Assembly (NCBI GenBank): GCA_029959555.1
Contig: JASCPI010000005.1
Location: 1-64,000 of the forward strand
Direction of reading: 5' to 3'
Length of the DNA: 64,000 bases
DNA from: Lysobacteraceae bacterium PS02065
Lineage (GTDB): Bacteria; Pseudomonadota; Gammaproteobacteria; Xanthomonadales; Rhodanobacteraceae
The first letter of the stretch is position 1. Every line of letters begins with the position of its first letter. Below are positions 33,287 through 42,631 of this stretch, in pieces. A program made the position numbers and the translations under genes. The notes below the pieces were generated by a model, which saw only the letters and a program-made list of their open reading frames with translations, searched no databases and was not told the origin of the DNA.

Positions 33287-34288
33287 TCAGTAGGCCGCGA
33301 ACGACGCCTCGGGGGCGATGCGGCGCACCTCGTCCTCGGGCTTGGGCATGCCGGCGCGCGCGCAGACCTCGACGCAGGGATTGCGGCGCAGCTCCTCGAC
33401 GAGGTAATCGACGAACGCACGCGCCTTCGGCGGCGGCGTGCGGCCTGGCGGGAACACCACGTTGAACTCGGTGACCGGGCCGGCCCAGTCGCGCAGCACA
33501 CGTTGCACGCGGCCTTCGGCGATCGGATCGTCGACGTAGCCGTCCGGCAGCATCGCGAGGCCGGCGCCGGCGACCAGCGGCGCAACCAGCGTCTCGGCGT
33601 CGCTGCTCACGAGCACCGCGTCGACCGCGTACTCGCGGAAGCCGTTGACGCCCTTCGCATCGGCCGGGCGCAGGTGCCAGCCGAAGCGGCTGCCCTGGCG
33701 CTGCGTGGTCAGCGCGAGCACGCGGTGGTGGCGCAGGTCGTCCGGCGAGGACGGCGCGCCGTGACGGCGGATGTAGTCGAGGCTCGCGTAGACATGCGAG
33801 CCGGACTTGCACAGCTGGCGCGCCGACTGCGTCGAATCGGGCAGTGCGCCGATGCGCAAGGCGAGGTCGATGTCCGAGGCGACCAGGTCGAGCGGTTCGT
33901 CGCTGGCGACGAGCTCGACGCGCACGTCCGGGTAGCGCGCGAGGAAGCCGTCGAGCATCGGCCCGATGCTGTCGAGCGCCATCGAATACGGCAGGTTGAT
34001 GCGCAGCCAGCCGCGCGGCGCGGTATTCAGCTCGCTGACCATCGCCTCGGCCTCGCTGAGCGCACCGACGATGCCGCGGCAGCGTTCGTAATAGGCCGAG
34101 CCCGCCTCGGTGAGGCCGATGCGCCGGGTGGTGCGCTTGAGCAGGCGCGCGCCGAGGCGCTGCTCGAGCGCGAGCACCTTGCGGCTGACGGTAGTCTTGG
34201 GGACGCCTAGCGCGCGCGCGGCATTGATGAAGCCGCCGGTCTCCACCACCTTGACGAAGATCAGCGTGTCGTTGAGATCGTGGTTCAT
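33287..34288 (-). CDS. LysR-family transcriptional regulator
   Basis: Protein of 333 residues. The winged helix-turn-helix is at residues 5-63 (LIFVKVVETGGFINAARALGVPKTTVSRKVLALEQRLG in sections), followed by linker helix and a periplasmic-binding-like effector domain (RGWLRINLPYSMAL; DVRVELVASDEPLDLVASDIDLALRIG). It belongs to the group with an AARALGVPKTTVSRK helix, common in single-gene regulators beside efflux pumps or oxidoreductases. It is divergent from the RND operon with 137 bp between starts, so control of that operon is the natural inference; the effector is unknown. Confidence 0.9.
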   Translation of the reverse strand: MNHDLNDTLIFVKVVETGGFINAARALGVPKTTVSRKVLALEQRLGARLLKRTTRRIGLTEAGSAYYERCRGIVGALSEAEAMVSELNTAPRGWLRINLPYSMALDSIGPMLDGFLARYPDVRVELVASDEPLDLVASDIDLALRIGALPDSTQSARQLCKSGSHVYASLDYIRRHGAPSSPDDLRHHRVLALTTQRQGSRFGWHLRPADAKGVNGFREYAVDAVLVSSDAETLVAPLVAGAGLAMLPDGYVDDPIAEGRVQRVLRDWAGPVTEFNVVFPPGRTPPPKARAFVDYLVEELRRNPCVEVCARAGMPKPEDEVRRIAPEASFAAY

Positions 34289-34425
34289 GGGATCGATTCT
34301 GCAGGATCGGACCCACGACATTGGACCGCCTCCGGGATAATCAATCCCATTCTGAACGGCTGTTGTCGGGCGACCGGCGCTCCCAGCTTGTGTGGCGTCG
34401 CACCATCCTTTTCCGGGAGCCACCC
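34289..34425. promoter_or_regulatory. Divergent promoter region with a short inverted repeat
   Basis: The 137 bp between the LysR gene and the efflux operon must hold both promoters. A GGGAT-AATCA-ATCCC inverted repeat at 34334-34348 lies in an AT-rich island within GC-rich DNA, a fitting place for an operator or the -10 region. The ribosome binding site CGGGAG of the efflux operon is at its end. Binding is not shown. Confidence 0.45.
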
Positions 34426-35619
34426 ATGCCTGCCCTCAGCCTGCCGCGCGCCGCGATGCGCGTGTCGATCCTCGCGTTGTCGCTCGCCCTCGCCGCCTGT
34501 GCCGGTGCGGACGGGTCAGAAGCCCCGGCCCAGCCGCCGCCGCCCGCGGTCAGCGTGGCCGCGGTGGTCACCAAGGACGTGACGCCATGGGACGCGTTCA
34601 CGGGCCGCATCGAGGCGGTCGACCGCGTCGAGATCCGCCCGCGTGTCGCCGGTTACCTCGAGCGCGTGCTGTTCGCCGAAGGCGCCGAGGTGCGCAAGGG
34701 CGACGTGCTGTTCGAGATCGACGCCCGCGAATACCGCGCCGCCCACGAGCGCGCGCTGGCCGATGTCGAACGCGCCAAGGCGCGCCTCGCCCTCGCGCGC
34801 AGCCAGTACGAACGCGCGCAGCGCCTCATGACCTCCAACGCGATCGCGCGCACCGACCTCGAGACGCGCGAAGCCGAGGCCGCCCAGGCCCAGGCCGACG
34901 TGCGCGCCGCGCAGGCCGCCGCCGAACAGGCCCGCCTCGACCTCGGCTTCACGCGCGTGACCGCACCGATCGACGGCCGCGTCGGCAAGGCGCTGGTCAC
35001 GCCGGGCAACCTCGTCGGCGGCGGTGCCACCGCGACCGTGCTCGCCACGCTGGTCTCGCTCGATCCGGTCTACGTGACGTTCGAGGGCGACGAGCAGACG
35101 TTCCTGCGCTACCAGCAGCAGGCGCGCGCCGGCGAGCGCGCGATCGACGGCCAGGCACGCACGCCGATCCGCTTCGGCCTCGCCGACGATGGCGGCTACC
35201 CGCACGTGGCCGAGCTGAGCTTCCTCGACAACGAGATCGACCGCAGCGCCGGCACGATCCGCGCGCGTGCCCGCGTCGCCAACCCGGAGCGCCGCTTCAC
35301 GCCGGGCCTTTACGCACGCGTGCAGCTGGCCGGCGGCGACGCGTTCCGCGCCGTGCTCGTCAACGACCGCGCCGTGCTGACCGACCAGGACCGCCGCTAC
35401 GTGTTCGTGCTCGGCGCCGACAACACCGCGCAGCGCCGCGACGTGCGCCTCGGCGCGGTCATCGACGGCCTGCGCGTGGTCAACGAAGGCCTCGCCGAGG
35501 GCGATGTGATCCTCGTCAACGGTTTGCAGAAGGTGTTCATGCCGGGCATGCCCGTGGCGCCGACGACGGTGCCGATGGACGAGCCCGGCCAGGGCATCGC
35601 CCAGGTGGGTGCGCGCTGA
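34426..35619 (+). CDS. RND efflux periplasmic adaptor lipoprotein
   Basis: Membrane fusion protein of 397 residues that links the inner-membrane pump to an outer-membrane channel. Lipobox LALAAC near residue 25 anchors it. The beta-barrel and lipoyl halves are visible: GRIEAVDRVEIRPRVAGYL and VLFAEGAEVRKGDVLFEID, a coiled-coil alpha-hairpin (about 100-165, with repeated QAQADVRAAQAAAEQARLDL), then GFTRVTAPIDGRVGKALVTPGNLV. Length and order match MexE/AcrA-type adaptors. A single base (C) separates its TGA from the next ATG, so both are translated as one unit. Confidence 0.9.
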   Translation: MPALSLPRAAMRVSILALSLALAACAGADGSEAPAQPPPPAVSVAAVVTKDVTPWDAFTGRIEAVDRVEIRPRVAGYLERVLFAEGAEVRKGDVLFEIDAREYRAAHERALADVERAKARLALARSQYERAQRLMTSNAIARTDLETREAEAAQAQADVRAAQAAAEQARLDLGFTRVTAPIDGRVGKALVTPGNLVGGGATATVLATLVSLDPVYVTFEGDEQTFLRYQQQARAGERAIDGQARTPIRFGLADDGGYPHVAELSFLDNEIDRSAGTIRARARVANPERRFTPGLYARVQLAGGDAFRAVLVNDRAVLTDQDRRYVFVLGADNTAQRRDVRLGAVIDGLRVVNEGLAEGDVILVNGLQKVFMPGMPVAPTTVPMDEPGQGIAQVGAR

Positions 35620-35620
35620 C

Positions 35621-38600
35621 ATGGACTTCTCACGTTTCTTCGTCGATCGCCCGATCTTCGCGGCGGTCCTGTCGATCCTGATCTTCGCGGCCGGCCTCAT
35701 CGCCCTGCCGCTGCTGCCGATCGGCGAATACCCCGAGGTCGTGCCGCCCTCGGTCGTCGTGCGCACGGTGTACCCGGGCGCCAACCCCAAGGTGATCGCC
35801 GAGACCGTGGCGACGCCGCTCGAGGAGGCGATCAACGGCGTCGAGGACATGATGTACATCAAGTCCGTCGCCGGCTCCGACGGCGTGCTGCAGCTCACGG
35901 TGACGTTCAAGCCCGGCACCGACGCCGACGATGCGGCGGTGCGCGTGCAGAACCGCGTCGCCCAGGCGCAGGCGCGCCTTCCCGAGGACGTGCGACGCCA
36001 GGGCGTGACCACGCAGAAGCAGTCGCCGGTGTTCCTCATGGTCGTGCACCTGACCTCGAGCGACGGCCGCTACGACTCGCTGTACCTGCGCAACTACATG
36101 CGCCTGCACGTCAAGGACGAGCTCGCCAAGATCCCCGGCGTCGGCGACGCGCAGCTGTTCGGTGGTGGCGACTACGCGATGCGCCTGTGGCTGGATCCGG
36201 ACAAGGTCGCCGCGCGCGGCATGACCGCCGGCGACGTGCTGCGCGCCGTGCGCGAGCAGAACGTGCAGGTCTCGGCCGGCCAGCTCGGTGCCGAGCCCAT
36301 GCCGAACAAGAGCGACTTCCTGCTGCCGATCAACGCCAAGGGCCGCCTCGAGACCGTGCAGGAGTTCGGCGACATCGTGCTCAAGGCCGGTGCGGACGGC
36401 GAGATCGTGCGCCTCGCCGACGTCGCGCGCATCGAGCTCGCCGCCGGCGACTACACGCTGCGCGCACGCCTGGACGGCAAGAACGCCGCCGCGATCGGCA
36501 TCTTCCAGGCGCCCGGCGCGAACGCGCTCGACATCCGCGACGGTGTCGTCGCCAAGATGGAGGAGCTGCGCCCGTCGCTGCCGCCCGGCGTGCAGATCCA
36601 GTCGATCTACGACACCACGATCTTCGTGCGCGACTCGATCAAGTCGGTCGTCACGACGCTGCTCGAGGCGACCCTGCTCGTCGTGCTCGTGGTGATCCTG
36701 TTCCTGCAGACCTGGCGCGCGTCGATCATCCCGCTGCTGGCCGTGCCGGTGTCGGTGGTCGGCACGTTCGCGGTGCTCTACCTGCTCGGCTACTCGATCA
36801 ACACGCTGACCCTGTTCGGCCTCGTGCTCGCGATCGGCATCGTCGTCGACGACGCGATCGTGGTCGTCGAGAACGTCGAGCGCCACATCGAGCTCGGCGC
36901 GACACCGCTCGAGGCCGCGCATCTCGCGATGCGCGAGGTGTCGGGCCCGATCATCGCGATCGCGCTGGTGCTGTGCGCGGTGTTCGTACCGATGGCGTTC
37001 CTGACCGGCGTGACGGGCCAGTTCTACAAGCAGTTCGCGGTGACGATCGCGATCTCGACCGTGATCTCGGCGATCAACTCGCTGACGCTGTCGCCGGCGC
37101 TCGCGGCCAAGCTGCTCAAGGCCCACGGCGCACCGCGCGACCGCGCCTCACGCATCATCGATCGCCTGTTCGGCTGGGTGTTCCGTCCGTTCAACCGCTT
37201 CTTCAACCGCAGCTCGGCCGGTTACGAGCGCACGGTGTCGCGTTCGCTCGGCCGCCGCGGCTTCGTGTTCGCGATCTACGCGGGCCTGCTCGCGGGCGCG
37301 GTGTTCATGTTCAACCTCGTGCCGGCCGGCTTCATCCCGGTGCAGGACAAGCTCTACGTGATCGCCGGCGTGAAGATGCCCGAAGGCGCCTCGATCGAGC
37401 GCACCGATGCCGTGCTCAAGAAGATGGCCGCGCTCGCCGACGAGGTGGACGGCGTCGCCAGCGAGATCGCGTTCCCGGGCCTCAACCCGCTGCAGTTCAC
37501 CAACACGCCGAACAACGGCGTCGTGTTCTTCACGCTCGATCCGTTCGCGACGCGCTCGCGCAGCGCGGCCGACATCACGGCCGAGCTCAACGCGAAGTTC
37601 TCGACGATCCAGGAAGGCTTCACGTTCGCGTTCATGCCGCCGCCGATCCAGGGCCTCGGCAACGGCTCGGGCTGGTCGCTGTTCGTGCAGGACCGCACGC
37701 GCCTGGGTTACGGCGAGCTGCAGGCCGCGGTGCAGATGTTCCAGGGCGCCGCCGCGCAGACGCCGGGCCTCGGCTTCCCGATCTCGAGCTACCAGGCCAA
37801 CGTGCCGCAGCTCGACGCGGTGGTCGACCGCGCCAAGGCCAAGGCGCAGGGCGTGCCGCTGACCGAACTGTTCGACACGCTGCAGACCTACCTCGGCTCG
37901 GCCTACGTCAACGACTTCAACATGTTCGGCCGCACCTGGCAGGTCATCGCGCAGGCCGACGGTCCGTTCCGCGACGAGGTCTCGGACATCGCCAACCTGC
38001 GCACGCGCAACGCCGCGGGCGAGATGGTGCCGGTCGGCTCGATGGTCGACATCCGCCAGACCTACGGCCCCGACCCGGTGATCCGCTTCAACGGCTATCC
38101 GGCGGCCGATCTGCTCGGCGAGGCCGATCCGCGCGTACTGTCGTCGGGCGAGGCGCTCGCGGCGGTCACCGCGCTGGCCGGCAAGGCGTTGCCGGGCGGC
38201 ATGGGCATCGCGTGGAGCGACCTGAGCTACCAGCAGACCACCCAGAGCGGCGCCGCGGCGATCGTGTTCCCGCTGGCCGTGCTGCTCGTGTTCCTCGTGC
38301 TCGCCGCGCTCTACGAGAGCTGGACGCTGCCGCTCGCGGTGATCCTGATCGTACCGATGACGCTGCTGTCGGCGCTGTTCGGCGTGTGGCTGACCGGCGG
38401 TGACAACAACGTGTTCGTGCAGGTCGGCCTGGTCGTGCTGATGGGCCTCGCCTGCAAGAACGCTATCCTCATCGTCGAGTTCGCGCGCGAGCTCGAGATG
38501 CAGGGCAAGGGCATCGTCGAGGCCGCGCTCGAGGCCAGCCGCCTGCGCCTGCGTCCGATCGTGATGACCTCGATCGCGTTCATCGCCGGCGTCGTGCCGC

Positions 38601-38794
38601 TCGTGGTCGCGACCGGTGCCGGTGCCGAGGTGCGCCACGTCATGGGCGTGACCGTGTTCGCGGGCATGCTCGGCGTGACGCTGTTCGGTCTCGCGCTGAC
38701 GCCGGTGTTCTACGTGACCCTGCGCAAGCTCGCCAACCGCCCGCTGGTCACCCATGGCCCGGCCCACGGCACGACCGCGGTCGCGCACGCCTGA
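35621..38794 (+). CDS. RND multidrug efflux transporter, MexF-like
   Basis: Inner-membrane pump of 1057 residues (HAE1 family), which exports hydrophobic drugs by proton antiport. It starts with FFVDRPIFAAVLSILIFAAG, the usual first helix. Two large periplasmic loops and twelve helices are predicted. The proton-relay aspartates are D410 and D411 in GIVVDDAIVVVENVER. The sequence IGEYPEVVPPSVVVRTVYPGANPKVIAETVATP is typical of the MexF/BpeF subgroup. No outer-membrane factor gene follows, so the pump must borrow a channel (inference). A strong hairpin follows the stop. Confidence 0.92.
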   Translation: MDFSRFFVDRPIFAAVLSILIFAAGLIALPLLPIGEYPEVVPPSVVVRTVYPGANPKVIAETVATPLEEAINGVEDMMYIKSVAGSDGVLQLTVTFKPGTDADDAAVRVQNRVAQAQARLPEDVRRQGVTTQKQSPVFLMVVHLTSSDGRYDSLYLRNYMRLHVKDELAKIPGVGDAQLFGGGDYAMRLWLDPDKVAARGMTAGDVLRAVREQNVQVSAGQLGAEPMPNKSDFLLPINAKGRLETVQEFGDIVLKAGADGEIVRLADVARIELAAGDYTLRARLDGKNAAAIGIFQAPGANALDIRDGVVAKMEELRPSLPPGVQIQSIYDTTIFVRDSIKSVVTTLLEATLLVVLVVILFLQTWRASIIPLLAVPVSVVGTFAVLYLLGYSINTLTLFGLVLAIGIVVDDAIVVVENVERHIELGATPLEAAHLAMREVSGPIIAIALVLCAVFVPMAFLTGVTGQFYKQFAVTIAISTVISAINSLTLSPALAAKLLKAHGAPRDRASRIIDRLFGWVFRPFNRFFNRSSAGYERTVSRSLGRRGFVFAIYAGLLAGAVFMFNLVPAGFIPVQDKLYVIAGVKMPEGASIERTDAVLKKMAALADEVDGVASEIAFPGLNPLQFTNTPNNGVVFFTLDPFATRSRSAADITAELNAKFSTIQEGFTFAFMPPPIQGLGNGSGWSLFVQDRTRLGYGELQAAVQMFQGAAAQTPGLGFPISSYQANVPQLDAVVDRAKAKAQGVPLTELFDTLQTYLGSAYVNDFNMFGRTWQVIAQADGPFRDEVSDIANLRTRNAAGEMVPVGSMVDIRQTYGPDPVIRFNGYPAADLLGEADPRVLSSGEALAAVTALAGKALPGGMGIAWSDLSYQQTTQSGAAAIVFPLAVLLVFLVLAALYESWTLPLAVILIVPMTLLSALFGVWLTGGDNNVFVQVGLVVLMGLACKNAILIVEFARELEMQGKGIVEAALEASRLRLRPIVMTSIAFIAGVVPLVVATGAGAEVRHVMGVTVFAGMLGVTLFGLALTPVFYVTLRKLANRPLVTHGPAHGTTAVAHA

Positions 38795-38805
38795 TCGCCT
38801 GAAAC

Positions 38806-38841
38806 GTCCGGAAACGGCGCGACCGCGCGCCGCTTCCGGAC
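38806..38841 (+). terminator. Hairpin after the efflux operon
   Basis: A 16-bp stem with one mismatch (38806-38821 and 38826-38841) around an ACCG loop begins 12 bases after the RND stop. It lacks a T-run, so it may be a rho-assisted terminator or an mRNA-stabilising end. Confidence 0.55.
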
Positions 38842-38910
38842 CACACTCGAACCCGTGGACGGCCGACGTCGTCCGCGGATCCCTCCCCCGATCGACATGA
38901 GGTTCCCACG

Positions 38911-39657
38911 ATGAACGCTCCCTCCCGCATCGCCCTCGTCACCGGCGCCACGCGCGGCATCGGCTTCGAGACCGTGCGCCAGCTCGCCGCCGAAGGCGTG
39001 CACGTGCTGCTCGCCGGCCGTGATCCCGCGCGCGCGGCCGTGGCCGCCGCCGAACTCAAGGCCGACGGCCTGCCGGTCGAGCCGATCGCGCTCGACGTCA
39101 CCGACGAGGCCAGCATCGCGGCCGCCGTCGAGCAGGTGCGTGCGAAGTACGGCCGCCTCGACATCCTCGTCAACAACGCCGGCATCGCGATCGACAACGG
39201 CACGCTGAAGCCGTCGCAGCAGACGATGGCGACCTGGCGCACCACGTTCGACACCAACGTGTTCGGCCTGATCGCCGTGACCAACGCGTTCCTGCCGTTG
39301 CTGCACCAGTCCCGGTCGGCGCGCATCGTCAACGTGTCGAGCCTGCTCGGCTCGATCCGCGAGCACCTGAATCCGGAGTCCTTCATCTACGACTTCAAGA
39401 TCCCGGCCTACAACGTGTCCAAGACCGCCGTGAACGCGTGGACCGTGCAGCTCGCACACGAACTGCGCGGCTCGACCGTCAAGGTCAACACGATCCATCC
39501 GGGCTACGTGCGCACCGACATGAACAAGCACGGCGACGAGCAGAACGGCGAGCTCGAGGTCGCCGACGGCGCGGCAACCAGCGTGCGCCTCGCGCTGATC
39601 GACGACGCGGGCCCGAGCGGCGGCTACTTCTACCGTGACGAGGCGTTGCCCTGGTGA
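38911..39657 (+). CDS. Short-chain dehydrogenase/reductase
   Basis: SDR of 248 residues acting on NAD(P)H. The cofactor motif TGATRGIG is at 11-18, NNAG at 88-91, the serine in NVSSLLGS near 143, and the catalytic pair Y167-x-x-x-K171 in YNVSK. The section around 145-165 is longer than in the smallest SDRs and resembles carbonyl-reductase-like members. The substrate is unknown. It follows the efflux operon after a hairpin with its own GAGG, so it is probably a separate unit, although LysR-linked pumps often have such oxidoreductases close by. Confidence 0.88.
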   Translation: MNAPSRIALVTGATRGIGFETVRQLAAEGVHVLLAGRDPARAAVAAAELKADGLPVEPIALDVTDEASIAAAVEQVRAKYGRLDILVNNAGIAIDNGTLKPSQQTMATWRTTFDTNVFGLIAVTNAFLPLLHQSRSARIVNVSSLLGSIREHLNPESFIYDFKIPAYNVSKTAVNAWTVQLAHELRGSTVKVNTIHPGYVRTDMNKHGDEQNGELEVADGAATSVRLALIDDAGPSGGYFYRDEALPW

Positions 39658-39790
39658 TGTACCGGCGCGTGCGCTGATGCCCGCGCTCGCGTGATCGACC
39701 CGCAGCGGGTGCCTCGCGCGCCCGTTGCGAGATCGCGCGACCGTACGCCGCCGCACGCAGGTCGCGGCGCGTCGGCTATCCTTCGCGCCC

Positions 39791-41068
39791 ATGGGGAAGG
39801 CGTACGCGTTGCTGCTGCTCGAGCTGGTCGTCTATGCGGCAGGCATGTTGCTGCTGTTCCGCGCGCGTGCGCGGTTCGGGCTCGGCCTGTTCTTCACCGC
39901 GCTCGGCAGCCTGCACTTCCTCGAGACCTACCTCGCCGCGAACCTCTACGTGCAGCTCGCCGACGGCTTCGTGCTGTCGCCGGGCTCGGTGATCCTGTTC
40001 TCGGGCAAGCTGCTGTTCGTGTTGCTGGTGTACGTGCGCGAGGATGCGCAGGTCGCGCACCAGCCGATCTACGGCCTGCTCGCCGGCAACCTGCTGACCG
40101 CGCTGCTCGTGCTGCTGGTCGCCCAGCACGTACCCGCGCCGATCCCGGGGGGCGCGCCGGCCGACCAGCGCCTGCTCGACCAGATGGGCCTGCTCATGAT
40201 CTGGGGCAGCGTGCTGCTCTTCATCGACTGCCTGCTCGTCATCGTCGTCTACGAGGCGCTCGTGCGCGTGCCACGCCTGCCGCTCGAACTGCGCCTGTGG
40301 ATCGCCGCGGCCTCGGTGCTCGTGTTCGACCAGGCCGGATTCTTCGCGGCCCTGCACGTGTTCTACGGTGTGCCGATCGAGGCCGGCTACGCGGGACTCG
40401 CGGGCAAGGTGGTCGCGTCGGCGCTGTACGCGTTCATGATCGGCGTCTACCTGCGCCGCTTCGACACGCCGGCCGATCTCCACGAAGGTCATCGCGAGCC
40501 CTCGCTCGGCGTGCTGTTCGGCACGCTGACCTACCGCCAGCGCTACGAGGCACTGCGTCAGGCGACGCGACGCGATGCGGTCACGCGCCTGCTCAACCGC
40601 GGCGAGTTCGACACGCTGAGCCGCGAGCTGCTCGAACACGCGACGCGCCAGCGCCAGCCGCTCAGCCTCATGCTGTTCGACATCGACCGCTTCAAGTCGA
40701 TCAACGACCTGCACGGCCACCAGACCGGCGACCGCGTGCTGCGCGACGTCGCCGCGGTGCTCGGCGAGAGCGTGCGCACGACCGATCACGCGTTCCGCTT
40801 CGGCGGCGACGAGCTCGCGGTGATCCTGCCCGGCGTGAGCCACGACGGCGCACTCGCGTTCGCCGAGCGCCTGCGCCGCGAGGTGCGCACGCTGACGATC
40901 GGCGACACCGACGTGGTCGTCACGGTCAGCATCGGCGTCGCCTCGGTGCGTGCGGGACAGAGCCACGGCGGCATCGCCGAGCTCGTGCGCGTCGCCGACG
41001 CGATGCTCTACCAGAGCAAGGCCGACGGTCGCGACCGTGTCAGCGGCGAGGTGCTGCGCGACGTCTGA
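39791..41068 (+). CDS. Membrane diguanylate cyclase (GGDEF)
   Basis: Protein of 425 residues. Seven or so membrane helices (about residues 1-235) form a sensor part of the MASE-like type, followed by a GGDEF domain (about 260-425) that makes cyclic di-GMP from two GTP. The active-site loop is GGDEL at 338-342, an accepted variant of GGDEF. The product-inhibition I-site R-x-x-D is present as RTTD at 329-332, five residues before it. The catalytic start DIDRFKSINDLHGHQTGDRVL is intact. An in-frame ATG at 39725 would add 22 residues with no conservation. Confidence 0.9.
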   Translation: MGKAYALLLLELVVYAAGMLLLFRARARFGLGLFFTALGSLHFLETYLAANLYVQLADGFVLSPGSVILFSGKLLFVLLVYVREDAQVAHQPIYGLLAGNLLTALLVLLVAQHVPAPIPGGAPADQRLLDQMGLLMIWGSVLLFIDCLLVIVVYEALVRVPRLPLELRLWIAAASVLVFDQAGFFAALHVFYGVPIEAGYAGLAGKVVASALYAFMIGVYLRRFDTPADLHEGHREPSLGVLFGTLTYRQRYEALRQATRRDAVTRLLNRGEFDTLSRELLEHATRQRQPLSLMLFDIDRFKSINDLHGHQTGDRVLRDVAAVLGESVRTTDHAFRFGGDELAVILPGVSHDGALAFAERLRREVRTLTIGDTDVVVTVSIGVASVRAGQSHGGIAELVRVADAMLYQSKADGRDRVSGEVLRDV

Positions 41069-41090
41069 GGCCCGGCGCATGCGCCGGGCC
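41069..41090. terminator. Perfect palindrome between convergent genes
   Basis: GGCCCGGCGCATGCGCCGGGCC is a 22-bp perfect palindrome located between the stops of the diguanylate cyclase gene and the small minus-strand gene, six bases from the second stop. Placement between convergent genes suggests a two-way terminator, although no T-run follows. Confidence 0.6.
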
Positions 41091-41095
41091 ATGGT

Positions 41096-41302
41096 TCACG
41101 CCGGACGATGGCCGAGCAGGCGCGCCGGCAGGAACAGGATCGCCTTGACGAAGGCGAGGATGGCCTCCATGAGCGCACCGACGATGCGGAACGGGATCGA
41201 CAGCAGCCACAGGATCGGCCACAGCACGAGGACGGCCAGCGCGACCGGCCAGCACAGCACGAGTACCAGCGCCCACAGCAGCAGCACGAACAGCACGCGC
41301 AT
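41096..41302 (-). CDS. Small two-helix membrane protein
   Basis: Protein of 68 residues that is nearly all hydrophobic: VLFVLLLWALVLVLCWPVAL, VLVLWPILWLLSIPF, then an amphipathic tail ending in RLLGHRPA. GGGGGA precedes the ATG on the minus strand. Such small proteins often associate with larger membrane complexes, but no partner is evident. No family recognised. Confidence 0.6.
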   Translation of the reverse strand: MRVLFVLLLWALVLVLCWPVALAVLVLWPILWLLSIPFRIVGALMEAILAFVKAILFLPARLLGHRPA

Positions 41303-41371
41303 CGTCGGATCCCCCGCGAAGTGACCTTGCGACGATCGGGGCGGGCGCGGCGTTTCGCAAGGCCTCCGCGT

Positions 41372-42465
41372 TCACTCTGTCCCGAGGGCCAACGGACCGA
41401 CACCTAGCTGGTAGGGGCCGCATAGAGGAAAGGTCTCGCCGACCACGACGTGGTAGCGGCCCGAACGCGGCACACGGGCCCAGCTGCCGTTCTCCGACGA
41501 ACCCGCTCCGACGCAACGCGACGTCGTCGAGACCTCGCCCTCGCAGATGAAGACGACGGTAGAAGGACGTGACGATACGACCACGACCGTCGGCATGATG
41601 GACAGGTGATCCTCGACCTCGAGGGGGTAGACGTCGACATGGCCGCTCAGTGCCGTGCTTCCCGAGGCGACCACCGGGAGTTGCGCCGTCGCTTTGCAGG
41701 TGTCTCCCAGCAAGCTGTGCCAGGCCATCATGATCGTCGGCCGCGTGGGCGCGACCGCCTGTCCGGCTCCGCGATCGAAATCGTTCCAGAACAGCCGGGG
41801 CTCCGACGTCGAGATGGTGCTGAAGCGCAGTGGCTGGTCGCCGATCGTGGAACGGAACAGCGGATTGAGGTCGGCGAGGCCGAGTGTGACGCGCTCCACC
41901 CCGCCCCATGCGGCGTTGTCGAGGTTCTCGATGGTCGCCGTCGGCGGTCCCGACGTGTCGCTGCCGATCCAGTACGACAGGCGACCCGCAGCGCCTTCAC
42001 CGAACTCGAGTTCCAGGGTCACGTCGACGGGGAACGTCACGGTCCGGGTCGCGCCCGCGCACAAGCCGTCCGGACCCGTCGGGCACGCGGCGTTGGCGTA
42101 CATGCGGAGGGAGCCGCTGGCGCCGAAGAGCTTCAGCTGGAACATCGAGGCCTGCCCGGGCGTCGTCGGGGACGCGCGATGTGCCGTCCCACGCGCGATC
42201 GTCGCCGACGCCATGGTGGGCCACGAGACCGGCGGGGCGTCGAGCGTGAAGCTCAGGCGCAACGGAGCATCGGGTTGCGCCCGACGGTAGTGGGCAACCA
42301 CGCCGTGGCCCTGGCCTCGAGCGTGCAGTTCCCTGCGTCGCCGACCCAGGTCGTCGAATTCGCGTTGCCCCAGGTCTCGTTGAACGTGGGTTGGCAGGCC
42401 GAGGCGAGCGAGGGGGCGAGAGCCGGCGCGATCGCGCCGAAGAGGAGGACGGCGACGATGCGCAT
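41372..42465 (-). pseudogene. Frameshifted exported protein gene
   Basis: A signal peptide and N-terminal domain (MRIVAVLLFGAIAPALA; CQPTFNETWG; CTLEARATAWLP) are read from 42465 and stop at 42253. The continuation (PDAPLRLSFTLDAPPVSW and on) is in another frame and runs to 41372. The two parts join naturally at a GRNP/PDAP point near 42275, where a one-base change is enough. The rest of about 300 residues is strand-rich with cysteines and ends in SGRYHVVVGE, GPYQLGV, which resembles a PPC-like domain. It may be a true pseudogene or a sequencing error. No further stops are seen, so decay would be recent. Confidence 0.7.
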
Positions 42466-42631
42466 GACTCATGTTCCCTATGAGGAGGCGACGCCCGAAT
42501 CTAACGCAACGCCGGCATCGGCGGGATGACGGAACATGTAAAGACGTGCATCGCACCGCGCGACCCGGCCCTCTCCACCCCCGCGCCGATCGGGAACCCG
42601 CGGCGCCCGCCGACGGCGTGAGCCGCCAGGC

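Noticed and set aside
37148-38788. Long minus-strand frame opposite the RND pump
   Set aside because: His/Arg/Glu-rich shadow of the pump gene with no domain and no ribosome binding site.
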